Shown here piece by piece: positions 24,412-33,153 of a stretch of 40,761 bases of DNA; the first letter of the stretch is position 1; every line of letters begins with the position of its first letter. The stretch covers positions 1 to 40,761 of the forward strand of contig JAFTOT010000029.1 of assembly GCA_017463665.1 (NCBI GenBank), written 5' to 3'. The notes beneath the pieces are model-generated. The model ran no database searches. It had not been told where the DNA came from and saw only the letters and a list, made by a program, of their open reading frames with translations. The translations under genes and the position numbers were made by a program. Source of the stretch: Clostridia bacterium. Its GTDB lineage: Bacteria; Bacillota; Clostridia; Oscillospirales; CAG-272.

Positions 24412-25945
24412 GTGCTTTGTCCTCCTTATATGCTTCAGTCTTGGTCATGAGCAAACCGATTTCTTCCTTCGTGGTGGTTCGCGCGTCCACGATACCCGTG
24501 ATGCGTCCCGAACCGATGACCACGATACGGTCACACAGCTCCAGCAAAACATCGAGGTCCTCGCCGACAAAGATCACGGCGACGCCCTTATCCTTCTGCT
24601 GATTCAAAAGATTATAGATGGTGTACGAGGAGTTGATATCGAGTCCGCGTACGGGATATGCTGCCATCAGTACGGTAGGCGAGGATGCGATCTCACGTCC
24701 GACCAACACCTTCTGCACGTTACCGCCCGAAAGACGGCGCACGGGGGTGTTTGCGCTCGGGGTAACGACCTCAAGCTGCTTGATGATGTCCTCGGCGAGC
24801 GATTTCGGCTTTTTGCGCTCGAGGAACATGCCTTTGCCGCGGCGATAGCTGCGGAGCATCATATTGTCCACGATGTCCATGTTGCCGACGAGTCCCATGC
24901 CGAGACGGTCCTCGGGCACAAAGGAGAGACGGACGCCCAGCTCGCGGATCTCCAGCGGCGTTTTGTCGCGCAGATCGTCTGTCGTGCCGGTTTTGGGATT
25001 GTGATAGTAGATATCGCCCTCGGAGATGTGCTGGAGTCCCGCGATCGCCTCGAGCAGCTCGCGCTGACCGCTGCCCGCGATACCCGCGATGCCGAGGATC
25101 TCGCCCGAGTATGCCGTAAACGAAACATCGTCGAGCAGCTTCACGCCCTCACGGTTCATGCAGCTGACGTCGCACACTTCGAGGCGCTTTTCGCAGTTTT
25201 TCGGCTCGCTGCGGTCAATGTTGAGCGTGACCTTTTTGCCGACCATCATTTCGGTAAGCTGATTTTCATTGGTCTCGGCGGTATTGACCGTGCCGACATA
25301 CTTGCCCTTGCAGAGCACCGAAACCTTGTCCGAGAGAGAAAGCACCTCATGCAGCTTGTGCGTGATGATGATGATCGCCTTGCCGCTGTCGCGCATCTTG
25401 CGCAGGACGGCAAAGAGCTTCTGCGTTTCCTGCGGAGTGAGCACGGCGGTCGGCTCGTCGAGAATGAGAATGTCCGCGCCGCGATAAAGCACCTTAATGA
25501 TCTCGACCGTCTGCTTTTCGGAGACGGACATCTCATAGATCTTCTTCATCGGATCGATCTCAAAGCCGTACTGCTCGCTGATCTCCTTGACGCGCTGCGC
25601 CGCTTTCTTGAGATTGTATTTTCCCTGATCTTCCAGACCGAGGATGATGTTTTCGGTTGCCGTAAACACATCCACGAGCTTGAAGTGCTGGTGGATCATG
25701 CCGATCTTATACCGAAAAGCATCCTTGGGCGAGCGGATAACGACTTCCTCGCCGTCAATAAAGATCTGTCCGTGATCGGGGAAATAAATACCCGCGATCA
25801 TGTTCATCAGCGTGGTCTTACCGCTGCCGTTTTCGCCGAGGATGGAAAGGATCTCTCCGCGGTCAACCTTCAGACAGACATTGTCATTGGCGACAACGCT
25901 GCCGAATGTTTTTGTAATATCCTTGAGTTCAATAGCGACGCTCAA
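24398..25945 (-). CDS. nucleoside ABC transporter double ATPase (NupO/YufO-like), TTG start
   Basis: A cytoplasmic energising subunit with two ABC domains, about 515 residues. NBD1 has Walker A GENGSGKTT and Walker B ADILILDEPTAVL, but its signature is reduced to YEMSVSEKQ. NBD2 has a degenerate Walker A (GIAGSGQRE, no Lys), signature LSGGNVQK and a weak Walker B (VLMAAYPVRGLD). Such asymmetry is usual in sugar and nucleoside importers. The open frame has an ATG at 25960 without a ribosome site; GGAGG at 25958-25954 inside that stretch, 8 bases before TTG (25945-25943), makes the TTG the likely start (protein MSVAIELKDITKTFG). Confidence 0.88.
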   Translation of the reverse strand: MSVAIELKDITKTFGSVVANDNVCLKVDRGEILSILGENGSGKTTLMNMIAGIYFPDHGQIFIDGEEVVIRSPKDAFRYKIGMIHQHFKLVDVFTATENIILGLEDQGKYNLKKAAQRVKEISEQYGFEIDPMKKIYEMSVSEKQTVEIIKVLYRGADILILDEPTAVLTPQETQKLFAVLRKMRDSGKAIIIITHKLHEVLSLSDKVSVLCKGKYVGTVNTAETNENQLTEMMVGKKVTLNIDRSEPKNCEKRLEVCDVSCMNREGVKLLDDVSFTAYSGEILGIAGIAGSGQRELLEAIAGLQHISEGDIYYHNPKTGTTDDLRDKTPLEIRELGVRLSFVPEDRLGMGLVGNMDIVDNMMLRSYRRGKGMFLERKKPKSLAEDIIKQLEVVTPSANTPVRRLSGGNVQKVLVGREIASSPTVLMAAYPVRGLDINSSYTIYNLLNQQKDKGVAVIFVGEDLDVLLELCDRIVVIGSGRITGIVDARTTTKEEIGLLMTKTEAYKEDKAHENA

Positions 25946-26069
25946 ATCTTCTACCTCCATGCATTTTCACTTTGGGGTTTACGCTGTGTATTTGCGTGCC
26001 GTCGCGTACTGCGGCAAACCAAATTGCCGCCATACGCCACGGTGCGCGTTTGTGCTATACAACAAGTGC

Positions 26070-26093
26070 AGGCGAGGCAAAGATGCCTCGCCT
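26070..26093 (-). other. hairpin between lipoprotein and ATPase genes
   Basis: A 10-bp stem AGGCGAGGCA/TGCCTCGCCT with loop AAGA and no T-run on the minus strand. It probably stabilises the lipoprotein mRNA and lowers downstream expression, common after binding-protein genes. The rest of 25961-26113 contains no gene. Confidence 0.55.
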
Positions 26094-26113
26094 TATAAAC
26101 TTGTTTGTAGAAT

Positions 26114-27313
26114 TTAGAACTTCTCGTTCAGCGTTTCGATACCGTCGATGCGGATGTCGAAGTAAGGAGCGCTGCGGTACTCGGACTCGTGGAAGTAACC
26201 GTCGGAAACGACCTCGGTGTCGCCGGTGTAAGCAGCATCGGTGTCAACGTCTGCCATGTACGTGGTCAGAGCTGCGCCGTTTACGGTGAAGTTCGCGGTG
26301 TCGAATACATGGATCTTGCCTGCCTTCAGATCTGCGATAGCAGCGTCGATCGCATCCTGCGTGCCTGCTGCAGCAGCCTGCTCATTTACAGCGGTCAGTA
26401 CAACAGAGCCGGTCTGGAGCGTACCGGTCCAGTCAGCGTCGATCGCCTTACCCTCGAGAACGCAGTTTGCTGCATACTCATAGTAAGGAGCCCAGTTGAT
26501 GCGGGAAGATACGATAAAGGTGTTGGGGCAAGCGGAAACGGTGGAACCGTTGTAAGAAACGTTGGGAATACCTGCGGTCTCACAAGCGGTAGGAGCACCC
26601 ATCGAGTCAGCGTGCTGGCTGATGAGCTTGCAGCCTTCGCTGATCAGCTTGGTTGCAGCTTCCTTCTCTGCTGCCTCGTCATACCAGCTGCCGGTGAACT
26701 GAACCTTCATGGTGACAGTGGGGCATACCGACTTTGCGCCGAGGTAGAAAGAGGTGTAACCGGAGATAACTTCTGCATAGGTGTACGCGCCGACGTAGCC
26801 CATAACAGCTTCGGCAGCGGTGAACTTGCCTGCAGCGATCATCTCGTTGAGCTTCATACCTGCAGCGATACCTGCGAGATATCTGCCCTCATAGATCGAT
26901 GCGAAAGCGTTGTGGAAGTTTGCAAGGTTTTCGGTGTGCGCCATGGTACCGGTCGCATGCAGGAACTGCACGTTCGGGAACTCCTTAGCAGCCTGAATGA
27001 TATAGGATTCATGACCGAAAGAGTTTGCGAAAACGATGTTGCATCCGCGGTCTACGAGGTCAACTGCTGCCTCATAGCACTCATTGGACTCGGGAATGTT
27101 GGTCTTGATGATGACCTGATCATCCGAGAGACCGAGATTTGCCTTTGCCTCGTTCATCGCGTCGATGAAGTTGCGGTCGTAGGTCGAGTTCTCGTCGTGC
27201 AGGCAGATCATACCGATCTTGAGAGCGGAGTTGTCGTCCGTCTTCTCGTTCGAACAGCCGACCAGAGCGAACATCATTACTGCAACCAGGACAAGCGCAA
27301 GTAACTTCTTCAT
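26114..27313 (-). CDS. BMP-family nucleoside-binding lipoprotein
   Basis: A surface lipoprotein that delivers nucleosides to the ABC importer; 399 residues. A lipoprotein signal ends FALVGC with Cys20 as the lipid site; the Bmp domain (about 30-345) has KIGMICLHDENSTYDRNF, NIVFANSFGHESYI, FLHATGTMAHTENLANF and GYVGAYTYAEVISGY, all typical of BmpA/PnrA-like proteins. The start is ATG 27313 (GGAGG upstream); the frame is open to 27337. It is first in the operon lipoprotein-ATPase-permease-permease. Purine nucleosides are the expected ligands. Confidence 0.92.
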   Translation of the reverse strand: MKKLLALVLVAVMMFALVGCSNEKTDDNSALKIGMICLHDENSTYDRNFIDAMNEAKANLGLSDDQVIIKTNIPESNECYEAAVDLVDRGCNIVFANSFGHESYIIQAAKEFPNVQFLHATGTMAHTENLANFHNAFASIYEGRYLAGIAAGMKLNEMIAAGKFTAAEAVMGYVGAYTYAEVISGYTSFYLGAKSVCPTVTMKVQFTGSWYDEAAEKEAATKLISEGCKLISQHADSMGAPTACETAGIPNVSYNGSTVSACPNTFIVSSRINWAPYYEYAANCVLEGKAIDADWTGTLQTGSVVLTAVNEQAAAAGTQDAIDAAIADLKAGKIHVFDTANFTVNGAALTTYMADVDTDAAYTGDTEVVSDGYFHESEYRSAPYFDIRIDGIETLNEKF

Positions 27314-27383
27314 TTGTTTTTCCTCCAAAAATACCATTTTTTATTTTTTCGAGGGGGCTCTCCCTCAAAACATGGTTGATTTA

Positions 27384-27413
27384 ATTATACAGGATTTCCC
27401 TGTTTGTTTACAA
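27384..27413 (-). promoter_or_regulatory. promoter of nucleoside transporter operon
   Basis: TTGTAA (27413-27408), 18 bp, TATAAT (27389-27384) on the minus strand. ACAGG-n5-CCTGT (27389-27403) in the spacer is a possible operator, and a GAGGG/CCCTC hairpin (about 27350-27371) lies in the leader. Confidence 0.6.
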
Positions 27414-27530
27414 GTTACATTTTTTACGAAAATTTTACCTGTTTCTTTTGCTTTTTTCACAATTCACACAATCCCCGCCCAATCGTCAAAAAACTGACAA
27501 ACTTTCGACCGCTTTTTCTGCATTTTTTCG

Positions 27531-27559
27531 TTGTCAAACGACGCTTTACATGATATAAT
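27531..27559 (+). promoter_or_regulatory. sigma-A promoter of NAGPA-domain gene
   Basis: TTGTCA (27531-27536), 17 bp, extended -10 TGA-TATAAT (27554-27559). The TTG of this -35 can be misread as a start codon for the next gene. Confidence 0.8.
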
Positions 27560-27599
27560 GGTAGAAATATGTTTTTTCCGAAAGGAACTTATAATAAAA

Positions 27600-28622
27600 A
27601 TGAAAGCAAATTTGCCAAGAAAGATCGGCGTCACCGTGCTGCTCACGCTCGTCATGCTGCTGCTGCTTGTCTACAGCGTTATCGGCGTTGTCATGCTCGG
27701 TCCGTCCGAATATGCGAGCCGTCTGCTCGTCACCACGCTCATGGAGACCAGCGCGGCGAAGTTCGTACCGAGACTTTACATGAGCGCCGAAGCGGTCGAT
27801 GCCATCATCGGCAGCGAAGAGGAATCCACCGACCTCGTCGTGGAAAAGGCGCTGATCAAGCTGCCTGAAAAGACCGAGCTTGCCCCCAACGATCCGGACA
27901 CGCCGCCCGCAGAAACAGACACGGACTGTGACGGCATCGAGATCTCCGACGTGAAGGGCGCGACCTTCTACGGCAAGATGATGGTCATCGACGATCCGAC
28001 GCGCGTGTTCGTCGGCATCCCGAAGAACGGCTTCGGCGAGGGAAAAAGCGGAATGACTGTGCATGCGATGATCGAACACTATGATGCGATCGCCGGCACC
28101 AACGCGGGCGGCTTCTACGATCCGAACGGCAACGGCACGGGCGGTATCCCCGACGGCATCGTCATCTATGAGGGCGAACTGCTCTGGGGCAACCTCGGCA
28201 GCTACTACTCGCTGGCAGGCATCGACGGCGACGGACTTCTGCACGTGGGCAAAATGACCGCGCAGACCGCGCTGGACAGAGGCATACAGTATGCCGCCTC
28301 CTACGGTCCCGCACTGATCGTCAACGGCACACCGCAAAACGAAAAGCGCGCGCTGGGCGGCGGTCTCAACCCCCGTACCGCCATCGGACAGCGCGAGGAC
28401 GGCGCCATTCTGCTGCTCGTGGTCAACGGCAGAAGCGTAGACTCGCTGGGTGCAACGCTCGACGACCTTGTCGAGGTCTTTCTCGAATACGGTGCCGTCA
28501 ACGCCACAAATCTGGACGGCGGTTCCTCCTCGCTGATGATCTACGACGGCGAAAACGTCACGCACAGCGCCTATGTCTACGGCGAACGCGTGGTCTCTAC
28601 CTCTATTCTGGTCAAAAAGTAA
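27600..28622 (+). CDS. phosphodiester glycosidase (NAGPA-domain) membrane-anchored protein
   Basis: A 340-residue protein with one N-terminal membrane anchor (about 9-34) and an extracytoplasmic NAGPA-type domain (about 115-340). Typical motifs are AIAGTNAGGFYDPNG, NPRTAIGQREDGAILLLVVNGR and NATNLDGGSSSLMIYDG. The family is named for the enzyme uncovering mannose 6-phosphate; bacterial members are thought to hydrolyse phosphodiester-linked sugars, perhaps in exopolysaccharide or teichoic acid metabolism (not proven here). The ATG at 27600 is used because the longer frame would start inside the promoter. It forms a two-gene unit with the next gene, 9 bp apart. Confidence 0.85.
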   Translation: MKANLPRKIGVTVLLTLVMLLLLVYSVIGVVMLGPSEYASRLLVTTLMETSAAKFVPRLYMSAEAVDAIIGSEEESTDLVVEKALIKLPEKTELAPNDPDTPPAETDTDCDGIEISDVKGATFYGKMMVIDDPTRVFVGIPKNGFGEGKSGMTVHAMIEHYDAIAGTNAGGFYDPNGNGTGGIPDGIVIYEGELLWGNLGSYYSLAGIDGDGLLHVGKMTAQTALDRGIQYAASYGPALIVNGTPQNEKRALGGGLNPRTAIGQREDGAILLLVVNGRSVDSLGATLDDLVEVFLEYGAVNATNLDGGSSSLMIYDGENVTHSAYVYGERVVSTSILVKK

Positions 28623-28631
28623 GGAATATAT

Positions 28632-30365
28632 ATGAATACGAACGATACGAATACCGAAGTTTTGGAAGCCGAAGCGGTCGAGACCGCAGAGGCGGCACCC
28701 GCCGCAGCCGAGACCGCAACCGAAGCTCCCGAGAGTACGGAAGAAGCGGCAGCACCCGAAGTTCCCGAGGGCACGGAAGAAGCGGCAGCGCCCGCCGCAC
28801 CGTCCGAAAAGCCGCGCATGGCTTTTGGAAAAAAGATCCTGATCTACTGCGCGGCATGGCTGGTGCTGATCGGCGCGGCATGCTCGGTGATGTGGAACAT
28901 CATGGAGCAGTATGAAGCGGCGCAGCCGTGGTACACCGTGGAAGAATACCTGCACACCTCCACGCAATCGGCGTTTTACTCCGCCCTGCTCAGCGCCTAT
29001 CCGGACACGCAAAACATATACGAACCCGTCTATGAGATCGCGGGCGATCTTTCGGCAAAATACGGCGGCAGCCTTACATACACAAAGCTGATCCGCGAAT
29101 ACACCTACGAAGCGCCCGTGTATCTCCTGCAGAGCGGCGATACCAAGCTGCTCAAACTTACGCTGACAGGGGGCGAGGAAACCGGTTTCCTCGGGCTTCG
29201 CGGCTACCGCGTAAAAGCGGTGGAGCTTGTCGCCTCCGATCTGTTCGACCTGCGCTCCTACGGACTTGTCTTCCCGACGGGTGCTGAGGTCCGTGTCAAC
29301 GGCAAAGCGCTCTCCGAGGACACCATCGCCGCCGAAAGCTCCTTTACGGCATTCGGCAGCGGAAAGTTTACCGCCTGCATGCTGGAAAACTTCTTTGAGC
29401 GCCCCACCGTCAAGGTGGTGTACGACGGTGTCGAGCTGACGGCAAGCGACAGCGATGATTTCATTTTTGACTATCCCGAAAACGAGCTGCGCACCGTGAC
29501 GATCACGGTGCCCGCCAATGCGATCGTACGCATCGACAGCAAGCGCGTTTCCGACCGTTTTCTGACCGAAAACTCCGCGACCGATCCCGACCGCTTCGGC
29601 GCGGTGATCGAGCTCTGCACCTACACGGTGCCGACCGTCAGCGGCGACGGCATCGTCACCGTGACGCTGGACGGCGTCCGACTGCAGTCCGTAGAAAGCG
29701 ATAACGCATGGACTGCCCTGCCGGATACCGTGAGCTGCACCGTGATCGCACCGAAGGATGCGGTGCTGTACGCCAACGGCAATGCGGTGGACGCATCGCT
29801 CATCACCGACGAGGATACCGTCTGGGTATCCGCATTTGAGGGCGTGCGCAATTATCCTGCCGCCGTCACTTATACGCTCACCGATCTCTACACACTGCCC
29901 GAGCTGACCGCCACGCTCGGCGACGCGGCACTCACTTTGACCGAGGACGGCGAAAACACGGTCTTCGTCTGCGAAGCGGACGAAACGCTCAAAGAAACCT
30001 ACACAAAGCAGGCGATCGACTTTATGAACGCCTACCTCTATTACACCACGCAAGGGTATTCCAACACCCGCGCCAACCTCAACGCGGTCAAGGCACACGT
30101 GGCAAACCCCAGCCCGCTCTATACCAACCTCGAGCGCTCCTACATCGGCTACTACTACATTGCCCCGCAAAAGATGACGGTGGAGTCCATGACAGTGGAC
30201 AACTTCATCCCCTACGGCAAAAGCGCCTTCACCTGCGATCTCTCCTACAAGATCACCCTGAAAAACTGGGTGGGCGAGACCACCGAGGAAAACACCATGC
30301 GCATCGCCTTTGCAAAGAGCGGAAGAAACTTCGCCCCCGTCAATATGCTGCTTGTAGAAGAATAA
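28632..30365 (+). CDS. TcaA/YvbJ-like one-helix envelope protein, function unknown
   Basis: A 577-residue protein. The cytoplasmic N-terminus (1-62) is rich in Ala/Glu/Thr/Pro with near repeats of EGTEEAAAP. One membrane helix (about 68-90, ILIYCAAWLVLIGAACSVMW) follows, then about 480 residues outside. The outer part has several beta-rich modules carrying short 'V-x-V-N-G' style strands (AEVRVNGKALSED, AIVRIDSKRVSDR, AVLYANGNAVDAS), and its C-terminal 120 residues look like an NTF2-type domain. This order resembles TcaA/YvbJ envelope proteins, though there is no N-terminal zinc ribbon. Assignment tentative. It is co-transcribed with the NAGPA gene and ends at a strong terminator. Confidence 0.65.
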   Translation: MNTNDTNTEVLEAEAVETAEAAPAAAETATEAPESTEEAAAPEVPEGTEEAAAPAAPSEKPRMAFGKKILIYCAAWLVLIGAACSVMWNIMEQYEAAQPWYTVEEYLHTSTQSAFYSALLSAYPDTQNIYEPVYEIAGDLSAKYGGSLTYTKLIREYTYEAPVYLLQSGDTKLLKLTLTGGEETGFLGLRGYRVKAVELVASDLFDLRSYGLVFPTGAEVRVNGKALSEDTIAAESSFTAFGSGKFTACMLENFFERPTVKVVYDGVELTASDSDDFIFDYPENELRTVTITVPANAIVRIDSKRVSDRFLTENSATDPDRFGAVIELCTYTVPTVSGDGIVTVTLDGVRLQSVESDNAWTALPDTVSCTVIAPKDAVLYANGNAVDASLITDEDTVWVSAFEGVRNYPAAVTYTLTDLYTLPELTATLGDAALTLTEDGENTVFVCEADETLKETYTKQAIDFMNAYLYYTTQGYSNTRANLNAVKAHVANPSPLYTNLERSYIGYYYIAPQKMTVESMTVDNFIPYGKSAFTCDLSYKITLKNWVGETTEENTMRIAFAKSGRNFAPVNMLLVEE

Positions 30366-30370
30366 GATGC

Positions 30371-30396
30371 AAAATCCCGCCCGCAGGCGGGATTTT
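30371..30396 (+). terminator. terminator of the NAGPA/TcaA-like operon
   Basis: An 11-bp stem AAAATCCCGCC/GGCGGGATTTT with loop CGCA, 5 bases after the stop. Confidence 0.85.
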
Positions 30397-30406
30397 GTTC
30401 CTTTAC

Positions 30407-30501
30407 TTGCCGCTCGCGGCAAATATCACAAGTCACTTTCAGTGACTTATATCACACGCCGCAGGCGTATATCACAGATCCGCAGAGCGGATTTATATCA
30501 C
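30407..30501. repeat. hairpin array C (linker ATATCAC, four copies)
   Basis: ATATCAC occurs exactly at 30423, 30449, 30469 and 30495 (steps 26, 20, 26). The hairpins are ttgccg-CTCG-cggcaa (30407-30422), aagtcact-TTC-agtgactt (30430-30448), acgcc-GCA-ggcgt (30456-30468) and atccgc-AGA-gcggat (30478-30492). It lies between two convergent genes and between their two terminators, so neither transcript should include it if both terminators work. Confidence 0.8.
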
Positions 30502-30546
30502 AAAGCAAAAAAAGTGCCTCTCCCGCGAGAGGCACTTTTTTGCTTT
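30502..30546. terminator. bidirectional terminator of gdhA
   Basis: Stem GTGCCTCTC/GAGAGGCAC with loop CCGC is extended by long A and T tracts on both sides, 12 bases past the gdhA stop on the minus strand. Confidence 0.85.
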
Positions 30547-30557
30547 ATTCTTAATTC

Positions 30558-31928
<1,371 letters not shown>

Positions 31929-31945
31929 TTAAGTTTGTTTGTTTC

Positions 31946-31974
31946 ATTATAGCAGACTCTTATGCGGATTTCAA
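31946..31974 (-). promoter_or_regulatory. sigma-A promoter of gdhA
   Basis: TTGAAA (31974-31969), 17 bp, TATAAT (31951-31946), minus strand. Confidence 0.8.
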
Positions 31975-32028
31975 CCCTTTTTTTGCAGTTTTTGCAATTT
32001 TTTAATTCAAATCATGCAAAAAAAGCTG

Positions 32029-32057
32029 TTGCGCAATTTTCGTGTTCGTGCTATTAT
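32029..32057 (+). promoter_or_regulatory. sigma-A promoter of nrdG
   Basis: TTGCGC (32029-32034), 17 bp, TATTAT (32052-32057). I see no NrdR box here, unlike the nrdD promoter. Confidence 0.65.
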
Positions 32058-32106
32058 ATTAATATGAAGAAAACCGTTTTTTCATACGCGGGAGGAGGAG
32101 ACCCGA

Positions 32107-32802
32107 ATGCATCTGGAAGCACTGCAAAAACTGACGCTGCTCGACTACCCCGGCAGGACCGCCGCCACACTGTTTACGCACGGCTGCAATTTTCGCTGCC
32201 CGTTCTGCCACAACGCGGGGCTGGTCGTGCGCCCGTCCGAGACAGTGGTGGACGAAAACGAGCTGTTTGCCTACCTCGATAAGCGCAAAAAGCTGCTCGA
32301 CGGCGTCTGCATCACGGGCGGCGAACCGCTGCTGCAATCGGATATCGCCGACTTCATCCGCCGCGTGCGCGCGCACGGCTACGCGGTGAAGCTCGACACC
32401 AACGGCTCCTTCCCGGAAAAGCTCGCCGCGCTGATCGACGAGGGGCTTGTGGACTATGTCGCTATGGATATCAAGAATTCTCCCGAAAAATATGAGGAGA
32501 CGGCAGGGGCAAAAGGCATCCTCAAAAACGTGCAGGCATCGGTCGCACTCTTGCTGAAAAATACGGTAGACTATGAGTTCCGCACCACCGTCACGGGCAG
32601 TCTCCACACCGCAGAGGACATGCGCGCCATCGGCGCGTGGATCACAGGCGCAAAACGGTACTTCCTGCAACCGTTCAAAGACTCGGGCGACCTCGTCTGC
32701 GGCAATGCAGATACAAGCAGATTCGCCTGCTCCCCCGCGCACACCGAAGCTCTCCTCGCCGCCGTACAGCCGTTTGTGCCCACTGCACAAGTGCGGGGAT
32801 AA
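32107..32802 (+). CDS. nrdG: anaerobic ribonucleotide reductase activating enzyme (NrdG2-type radical SAM)
   Basis: A 231-residue radical S-adenosylmethionine enzyme that installs the glycyl radical in NrdD. The iron-sulfur motif CNFRCPFC places Cys27, Cys31 and Cys34; CITGGEPLL is the SAM-binding GGE motif. The length of about 230 and the N-terminus LQKLTLLDYPGRTAATLFT fit the NrdG2 group (TIGR02495) rather than the shorter E. coli NrdG. A strong GGAGGAGGAG site precedes the ATG. A MITE-like element separates it from nrdD, which has its own promoter. Confidence 0.93.
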   Translation: MHLEALQKLTLLDYPGRTAATLFTHGCNFRCPFCHNAGLVVRPSETVVDENELFAYLDKRKKLLDGVCITGGEPLLQSDIADFIRRVRAHGYAVKLDTNGSFPEKLAALIDEGLVDYVAMDIKNSPEKYEETAGAKGILKNVQASVALLLKNTVDYEFRTTVTGSLHTAEDMRAIGAWITGAKRYFLQPFKDSGDLVCGNADTSRFACSPAHTEALLAAVQPFVPTAQVRG

Positions 32803-32847
32803 GTATAATTGTGTCTTTCCCGACTTTGGAAAGTATATGTTAACAAC

Positions 32848-33006
32848 AGGCCCCCTTGCCTAAAGGGGGCTGTCGCCGTACGGCGACTGGGGGATACGTT
32901 CCAATATAAACTAACTTCTTAATTTAGCTTTAATTTAGAAGTTAGTTTGCCAAGGAACGTATCCTCCGACGGCTACGCCGCCACCTCCCTTTAGGCAAGG
33001 GAGGCT
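32848..33006. mobile_element. MITE-like palindromic element, about 159 bp
   Basis: A non-coding element with terminal inverted repeats of about 53 bp: the left arm (32848-32902: CCCCTTGCCTAAAGGGGG ... GGATACGTTCC) matches the complement of the right arm (32953-33006) with some mismatches. Within it a second inverted repeat (AACTAACTTCT and AGAAGTTAGTT, about 32909-32947) forms the tip, so the whole element can fold into one long hairpin. Each arm itself contains smaller hairpins. No transposase is present; a target-site duplication is not clear. Confidence 0.7.
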
Positions 33007-33013
33007 ACTACCA

Positions 33014-33061
33014 CCACAAGATATAGTGTTTCTAAACTGTTTTTTGTTCAAAATGTTGTGT
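33014..33061. promoter_or_regulatory. two NrdR-box-like sites upstream of nrdD
   Basis: Box 1 (33014-33029), read on the minus strand, is ACACTATATCTTGTGG. Box 2 (33046-33061) is GTTCAAAATGTTGTGT. Both resemble the NrdR consensus (roughly ACACWATATNTTGTGT) and are separated by 16 bp, the spacing known for NrdR box pairs. They end 7 bases before the -35, so an ATP/dATP-sensing NrdR would repress nrdD here. Confidence 0.75.
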
Positions 33062-33068
33062 TTTTGAC

Positions 33069-33097
33069 TTGACAAGCCGCCCTATATATGGTATTGT
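33069..33097 (+). promoter_or_regulatory. sigma-A promoter of nrdD-trxB
   Basis: TTGACA (33069-33074), 17 bp, TATTGT (33092-33097). The -10 is also the left arm of an inverted repeat TATTGTATGAT/ATCATACAATA (33092-33102 and 33122-33132), another possible operator. Confidence 0.75.
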
Positions 33098-33153
33098 ATG
33101 ATCGATGCGAATAATAATCTTATCATACAATATCGACGGAGGACGGCTTTTTT

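Noticed and set aside
27531..27599. TTG start 23 codons upstream of the NAGPA gene
   Set aside because: That TTG is part of the -35 hexamer and lies upstream of the expected transcription start.
27546..30422. A 958-codon minus-strand open frame
   Set aside because: It lies antisense to two well-supported genes with promoter, ribosome sites and terminator. It is Cys- and Arg/His-rich as expected for a shadow frame in GC-rich DNA.
30423..30501. Possible CRISPR array (regular short repeats)
   Set aside because: The constant part is only 7 nt and the intervening parts are themselves palindromes; there are no cas genes and no 23-40-nt repeats.
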